Shown here: in pieces, positions 6,321 through 8,744 of the stretch
How the letters are laid out: every line of letters begins with the position of its first letter
How positions within the stretch are numbered: position 1 is the first letter of the stretch
Origin: Syntrophaceae bacterium UBA1163
GTDB lineage: Bacteria > Desulfobacterota > BSN033 > UBA1163
Assembly: GCA_002311635.1 (NCBI GenBank)
Contig: DBZJ01000171.1
Span: 1 to 8,744 of the forward strand
Direction: 5' to 3'
DNA: 8,744 nucleotides
Notes under the pieces: model-generated
Seen by the model: only the letters and a program-made list of their open reading frames with translations
What the model was told of the DNA's origin: nothing
Database searches by the model: none
Translations under genes and position numbers: made by a program

Positions 6321-7175
6321 ATGAAGATTCTAGCTTTAAACGGAAGTGTCCGAAAGTATGGTAATTCGGAAATTCTCTTAAAACAGGCATTGATGGGGGC
6401 GGAGGCTGAGGGGGCAGAGGTGGAGATTCTGAAACTTGCCGACTATAACATCGGACCTTGTCTGGGGTGCGGTCTTTGCCTTTTCAGGGAGAACGTCTGC
6501 CAGCAGAAGGACAATACTCACGAGATCTTTGAGAAGGTGGATGCAGCGGATGGTGTTATTTTGGGGGCACCCTGCTATTTTCTCGAATTGACGGCCGTCG
6601 TTAAACAGTTGATCGACCGCTGCTGGATTATAGGGCACAACAAAATTGGCAAACCTCAGAAGCCGGCATCTGTCATCGTTCCGTATGCCACGCGTGGGTG
6701 GATTCCCTACGTCTTTACCCAGGCGAACATTCTTTTTAACGTGATGTGTCTGACCAAGATCAATCAGGCCGCTATCTGTACACAGGGCATATCGGAAGTA
6801 GTCCTGAACCAGGAAGGGATGGACCTAGCTGACCGTATGGGAAGGGAAATTGTCGAGGCCGTGCGGACAAAGGATTTGAGCTACCGGGGTGAAAAGGGCA
6901 TCTGCCCCGCCTGCCATGACAAACTACTGCGAGTGATGAGCGATATGGAGACGATTGAATGTCCGACGTGCGGGGTTCGTGGGAAGCTGAGTCTGGTCAA
7001 TGGAAAGATCGATGTTAAGTTCGAAGAGAAGGCTTGGGAAGAAGCACGCTTCAGACTCGATGTTTCCTATAACCATTATACTTATCATATCGCCCCCTCG
7101 AAAGACTATTTCTTGCGGACGAAAGATGAGAGGAAGACTAAAACGCAGAAATACAGAGAATATCTAGCTAAATAA
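6321..7175 (+). CDS. Iron-sulfur flavoprotein (flavodoxin-like NAD(P)H reductase) with zinc-ribbon-like C-terminus
   Basis: A 284-aa protein behind a strong site AAGGAG (6309-6314). Residues 1-180 are a flavodoxin-like FMN domain of the NADPH-dependent FMN reductase type: LNGSVRKYGNS (6-16) is the phosphate-binding loop, and GAPCYF (82-87) matches the family's GSPVYF loop. The insert C47-x2-C50-x2-C53-x6-C60 is the compact cysteine motif of archaeal and anaerobe iron-sulfur flavoproteins that holds a 4Fe-4S cluster. Added at the C-terminus are CPAC (195-198) and CPTC (214-217), a zinc-ribbon or rubredoxin-like pair, followed by about 65 charged residues rich in Lys, Arg and Tyr that I do not recognise. 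Such proteins pass electrons between ferredoxin or NAD(P)H and acceptors. Its place between a CoA ligase and an unknown protein suggests a redox step on the activated acid, but the substrate and partner are inferred only from context. Confidence 0.9.
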   Translation: MKILALNGSVRKYGNSEILLKQALMGAEAEGAEVEILKLADYNIGPCLGCGLCLFRENVCQQKDNTHEIFEKVDAADGVILGAPCYFLELTAVVKQLIDRCWIIGHNKIGKPQKPASVIVPYATRGWIPYVFTQANILFNVMCLTKINQAAICTQGISEVVLNQEGMDLADRMGREIVEAVRTKDLSYRGEKGICPACHDKLLRVMSDMETIECPTCGVRGKLSLVNGKIDVKFEEKAWEEARFRLDVSYNHYTYHIAPSKDYFLRTKDERKTKTQKYREYLAK

Positions 7176-7187
7176 GGAGGTGGAGCT

Positions 7188-7553
7188 ATGGCAACATTTT
7201 TGGTGAAACTACGGTACTATCCCGGAGATCCCCTTGAGGCAATCAAGGTAGGAGATTTGGAAAAAATTGGAAAGCAATATGGCATGGACATATCTTACGA
7301 GAAAATCGAGAAACGTGAAATGAAGAACGGCATGCTGATGGAGGACACTATGAAAGGCCACATTGAGGACATAACGCAAGAAGTGGTCACGGTCGTAGGT
7401 GATGACGAGAAAAGCTTTACAGACAGCATCCGAGCTCTGTACAAGAAATACAGGTGCCCCCGGACGGCGTATAGTCTTATGGGAAGTAATGAGGCTGGCC
7501 GGAAGATTTCCTGGGCATTGATGGAAACACCGGGTGTCGGTGGATGGGAATAA
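7188..7553 (+). CDS. Conserved-looking protein of unknown function (121 aa)
   Basis: The ORF begins at ATG 7188 after a perfect ribosome site AAGGAGGT (7174-7181) that overlaps the stop of the flavoprotein gene; only 12 nt separate the two genes, so they are almost certainly co-translated. I do not recognise the family. The sequence is soluble-looking with no signal peptide or membrane segment. It alternates probable strands (TFLVKLRYY, ISYEKIEKREM, EVVTVVGDD) with probable helices (LEAIKVGDLEKIGKQYG, SFTDSIRALYKKY), suggesting a small alpha/beta, possibly ferredoxin-like, fold. A single cysteine (Cys90) lies in KYRCPRTAYS; the C-terminus is GVGGWE. It could be a small subunit or partner of the flavoprotein or ligase. 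A rho-independent terminator follows 23 nt after its stop, so it closes the operon. Confidence 0.88.
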   Translation: MATFLVKLRYYPGDPLEAIKVGDLEKIGKQYGMDISYEKIEKREMKNGMLMEDTMKGHIEDITQEVVTVVGDDEKSFTDSIRALYKKYRCPRTAYSLMGSNEAGRKISWALMETPGVGGWE

Positions 7554-7576
7554 GCGCAGCCACTAAATGAAACCGC

Positions 7577-7619
7577 GAAGTATCCCATAGTCTTTCTGCT
7601 GTGGGATACTTCTTTACTT
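7577..7619 (+). terminator. Rho-independent terminator of the ligase-flavoprotein operon
   Basis: GAAGTATCCCATAG (7577-7590) pairs with CTGTGGGATACTTC (7599-7612) over 14 positions (one T-G wobble) around an 8-nt loop, followed by the T-rich TTTACTT. It ends the three-gene transcript and makes the downstream dehydrogenase at least partly a separate unit. The T-tract is short and interrupted, so some read-through is plausible. Confidence 0.82.
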
Positions 7620-7686
7620 ACTGCGGACGGCACCACAGACCATCCCGAGTGGATGCCTCGACAGTTCGGATATGAGGAGTGCTGTT

Positions 7687-8448
7687 ATGGGAAAGATGCA
7701 GGGAAAAGTCATATTGATCACTGGAGGGAGTTCTGGAATAGGAAAGGCCACGGCGAAGGCCTTTGCCTTGGAGGGTGCGAAGGTCGTCATAGCGAGTCGA
7801 GGTGAAGAGAGGGGAAAAGATGCCGTCAGAGAAATTAAAGCTATAGGCGGTGAGGCTTTTTTTGTCAGGACGGACGTCTCCCAGGAGGATCAAGTCAAGA
7901 ATCTTGTGGAAATGGCTGTATCGGAATACGGCCGCGTGGATTTTGCATTCAACAATGCAGGGGTTGAGGGCCAAGGAGCGAGACTAGCTAAGGAAACCAT
8001 GGAGATGTGGAATGCGATCATGGACATCAACCTGAAGGGTGTCTGGCTGTGCATGAAATACGAGATCGTGCAGATGCTCAAGCAGGGTGGCGGCGTTATT
8101 ATCAACAATTCCTCATCTCCAGGCCTGGGCGGCGCGCCCCGGCTGACCATCTACAGCGCAAGCAAGCATGGTGTTGTCGGCCTCACCAAGGGGGCAGCTT
8201 TGGAATACATCGCAGACAACATCCGCATCAACGCGCTTTGCCCGGGGATCATCAAGACGCCAATGCACGATAAAAGACTAAGTATAACTCCGGGTTTGGA
8301 AAAGATTATGCTATCCATGATTCCTATGAGGAAGTTTGGAAAACCGGAAGAAGTCGCTGCGGCTGTTATGTGGATGTGTTCGGATGATGCATCATACATG
8401 ACCGGATCAACAATATTACTGGGCGGGGGACAGGCGGTGTCTGTTTAA
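7687..8448 (+). CDS. Short-chain dehydrogenase/reductase (SDR, classical type)
   Basis: A 253-aa classical SDR. Start taken at ATG 7687, since GAGGAG (7674-7679) lies 7 nt upstream; an in-frame ATG at 7672 overlaps that site. Motifs in order: cofactor loop TGGSSGIG (12-19), Asp63 in RTDVS, NNAG (89-92), Asn114, Ser143, and the catalytic YSASK with Tyr156 and Lys160, then PG (186-187). Arg39 after the second strand suggests preference for NADP(H), though this is not firm. The protein oxidises an alcohol or reduces a ketone; it resembles FabG, glucose dehydrogenase and cyclic-alcohol dehydrogenases, and the substrate cannot be fixed. It lies downstream of a terminator in the same direction with no obvious promoter in the 70 nt between, so it may be fed by read-through or a promoter I cannot see. 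Its role may be tied to the CoA-ligase operon. Confidence 0.94.
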   Translation: MGKMQGKVILITGGSSGIGKATAKAFALEGAKVVIASRGEERGKDAVREIKAIGGEAFFVRTDVSQEDQVKNLVEMAVSEYGRVDFAFNNAGVEGQGARLAKETMEMWNAIMDINLKGVWLCMKYEIVQMLKQGGGVIINNSSSPGLGGAPRLTIYSASKHGVVGLTKGAALEYIADNIRINALCPGIIKTPMHDKRLSITPGLEKIMLSMIPMRKFGKPEEVAAAVMWMCSDDASYMTGSTILLGGGQAVSV

Positions 8449-8478
8449 GCAGACCCGCAAGATTTCATCTCAGAGCAG

Positions 8479-8494
8479 TGCTGTCCAAATTAAG
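8479..8494. repeat. Outer copy of a 16-nt direct repeat; candidate IS terminal repeat
   Basis: TGCTGTCCAAATTAAG differs at two positions from the inner copy at 8578-8593. Many IS ends start with a CTGTCC-type motif, which supports this as the element edge, but the partner inverted repeat is not in the window. Confidence 0.4.
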
Positions 8495-8577
8495 TAGAAA
8501 TCTTACTACCCCCTATTGGTTTTATTGGCTTTTTGGAAAAGATTTTAAACTTTTATAGATCAGGTTCCTCATAAAAA

Positions 8578-8593
8578 TGCTGTCCGAATTAGG
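8578..8593. repeat. Inner copy of the 16-nt direct repeat at the transposase stop
   Basis: TGCTGTCCGAATTAGG overlaps the TAA of the minus-strand transposase (8589-8591). It could be a second transposase binding site, or the true end of the element if the outer copy belongs to a nested or earlier insertion. Confidence 0.4.
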
Positions 8594-8744
8594 CAAATTG
8601 GAGTTTCAACTGCTCAAATTCATATGGAATAGGTAACACATCAAACGGTTTATTTAACCAAGCCCGAAGATCCCGATGGGTAAAGAGATTCATCCGAAGC
8701 AGGGCGACCAAATTCGAAAGCGACCAGTGGAATTGAGATCGAAG
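8589..8744 (-). CDS. IS4-family-like transposase, C-terminal 51 residues (partial)
   Basis: Read on the minus strand, the frame is open from the window edge to TAA at 8589-8591. It encodes HWSLSNLVALLRMNLFTHRD followed by an AWLNKPFD segment and ends QLKLQF-A. This matches the usual C-terminus of IS4-type DDE transposases, where a Ser-Asn-Leu-Val-Ala-Leu-Leu-Arg helix and a Trp-Leu-x-x-Pro-Phe segment follow the catalytic glutamate. The catalytic residues and the start lie beyond 8744, so activity cannot be judged. The gene points toward the SDR gene. Confidence 0.8.
   Translation of the reverse strand, partial: LRSQFHWSLSNLVALLRMNLFTHRDLRAWLNKPFDVLPIPYEFEQLKLQFA

Larger units (their letters stand above)
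8479..8744 (-). mobile_element. End of an IS4-family-like insertion sequence (runs off the window)
   Basis: The segment carries the 3' end of a transposase gene on the minus strand and begins, 30 nt after the SDR stop, with TGCTGTCCAAATTAAG (8479-8494). A near copy, TGCTGTCCGAATTAGG (8578-8593, 14 of 16 identical), sits 99 nt further in and includes the transposase stop codon. The outer copy is proposed as the terminal repeat. The other end of the element is outside the window, so the boundary and any target duplication cannot be confirmed. Confidence 0.6.

Noticed and set aside
7672..7686. Upstream ATG at 7672 for the SDR
   Set aside because: The strong GAGGAG site would lie inside the coding sequence; ATG 7687 is correctly spaced and gives the normal SDR N-terminus.
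1..8744. CRISPR array, tRNA or rRNA gene, toxin-antitoxin pair
   Set aside because: No regularly spaced repeats, cloverleaf or conserved rRNA segment was seen, and no second small ORF pairs convincingly with another.

Overview
The window looks like an accessory stretch of a bacterial chromosome, most plausibly from an anaerobic, deltaproteobacterium-like (Desulfobacterota) lineage. This is inferred from the gene types (an iron-sulfur flavoprotein, an acyl-CoA ligase and an IS4-type transposase end) and from Shine-Dalgarno-led operons. No rRNA or other phylogenetic marker is present, so the assignment is weak.

Left part (1-3458): an AT-rich defence module. A sigma70-type promoter (121-149) precedes a 40-codon ORF with a lipoprotein-like N-terminus (283-405). 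The last 10 nt of that ORF overlap the start of a 1020-residue protein (396-3458). This large protein has an N-terminal SIR2 domain with the NADase-type Asn and His, a central STAND-like P-loop NTPase, a TPR-rich C-terminal half and a cold-shock/OB-like tail. It resembles the SIR2-STAND (Avs5/AVAST type V-like) antiphage sensors. Its Walker A lysine is replaced by Ile, and the C-terminal OB-like domain is not part of the usual description, so it deserves a closer look.

Middle part (3459-4729): about 1.27 kb without an intact gene. It holds an imperfect 59-nt hairpin, a decayed C-terminal fragment of a choice-of-anchor-A/ice-binding-like surface protein (3733-3975), a GC-richer stretch with no recognisable content, and a strong-looking extended -10 promoter (4309-4336). 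Palindromes lie at and just after the predicted start site. A leader of about 390 nt with further palindromes follows.

Right part (4730-8448): a metabolic cluster. An acyl-CoA synthetase (AMP-forming), an iron-sulfur flavoprotein with an added zinc-ribbon-like C-terminal part, and a 121-residue protein of unknown family are packed 25 and 12 nt apart with strong ribosome sites. They form one operon that ends at a clear rho-independent terminator (7577-7619). A short-chain dehydrogenase/reductase (7687-8448) follows in the same direction. Together they could activate a carboxylic acid as a CoA thioester and carry out redox steps on it; the substrate cannot be read from the sequence.

Right edge (8479-8744): the end of an IS4-family-like insertion sequence, with the C-terminal 51 residues of its transposase on the minus strand and a 16-nt motif occurring twice near its edge.
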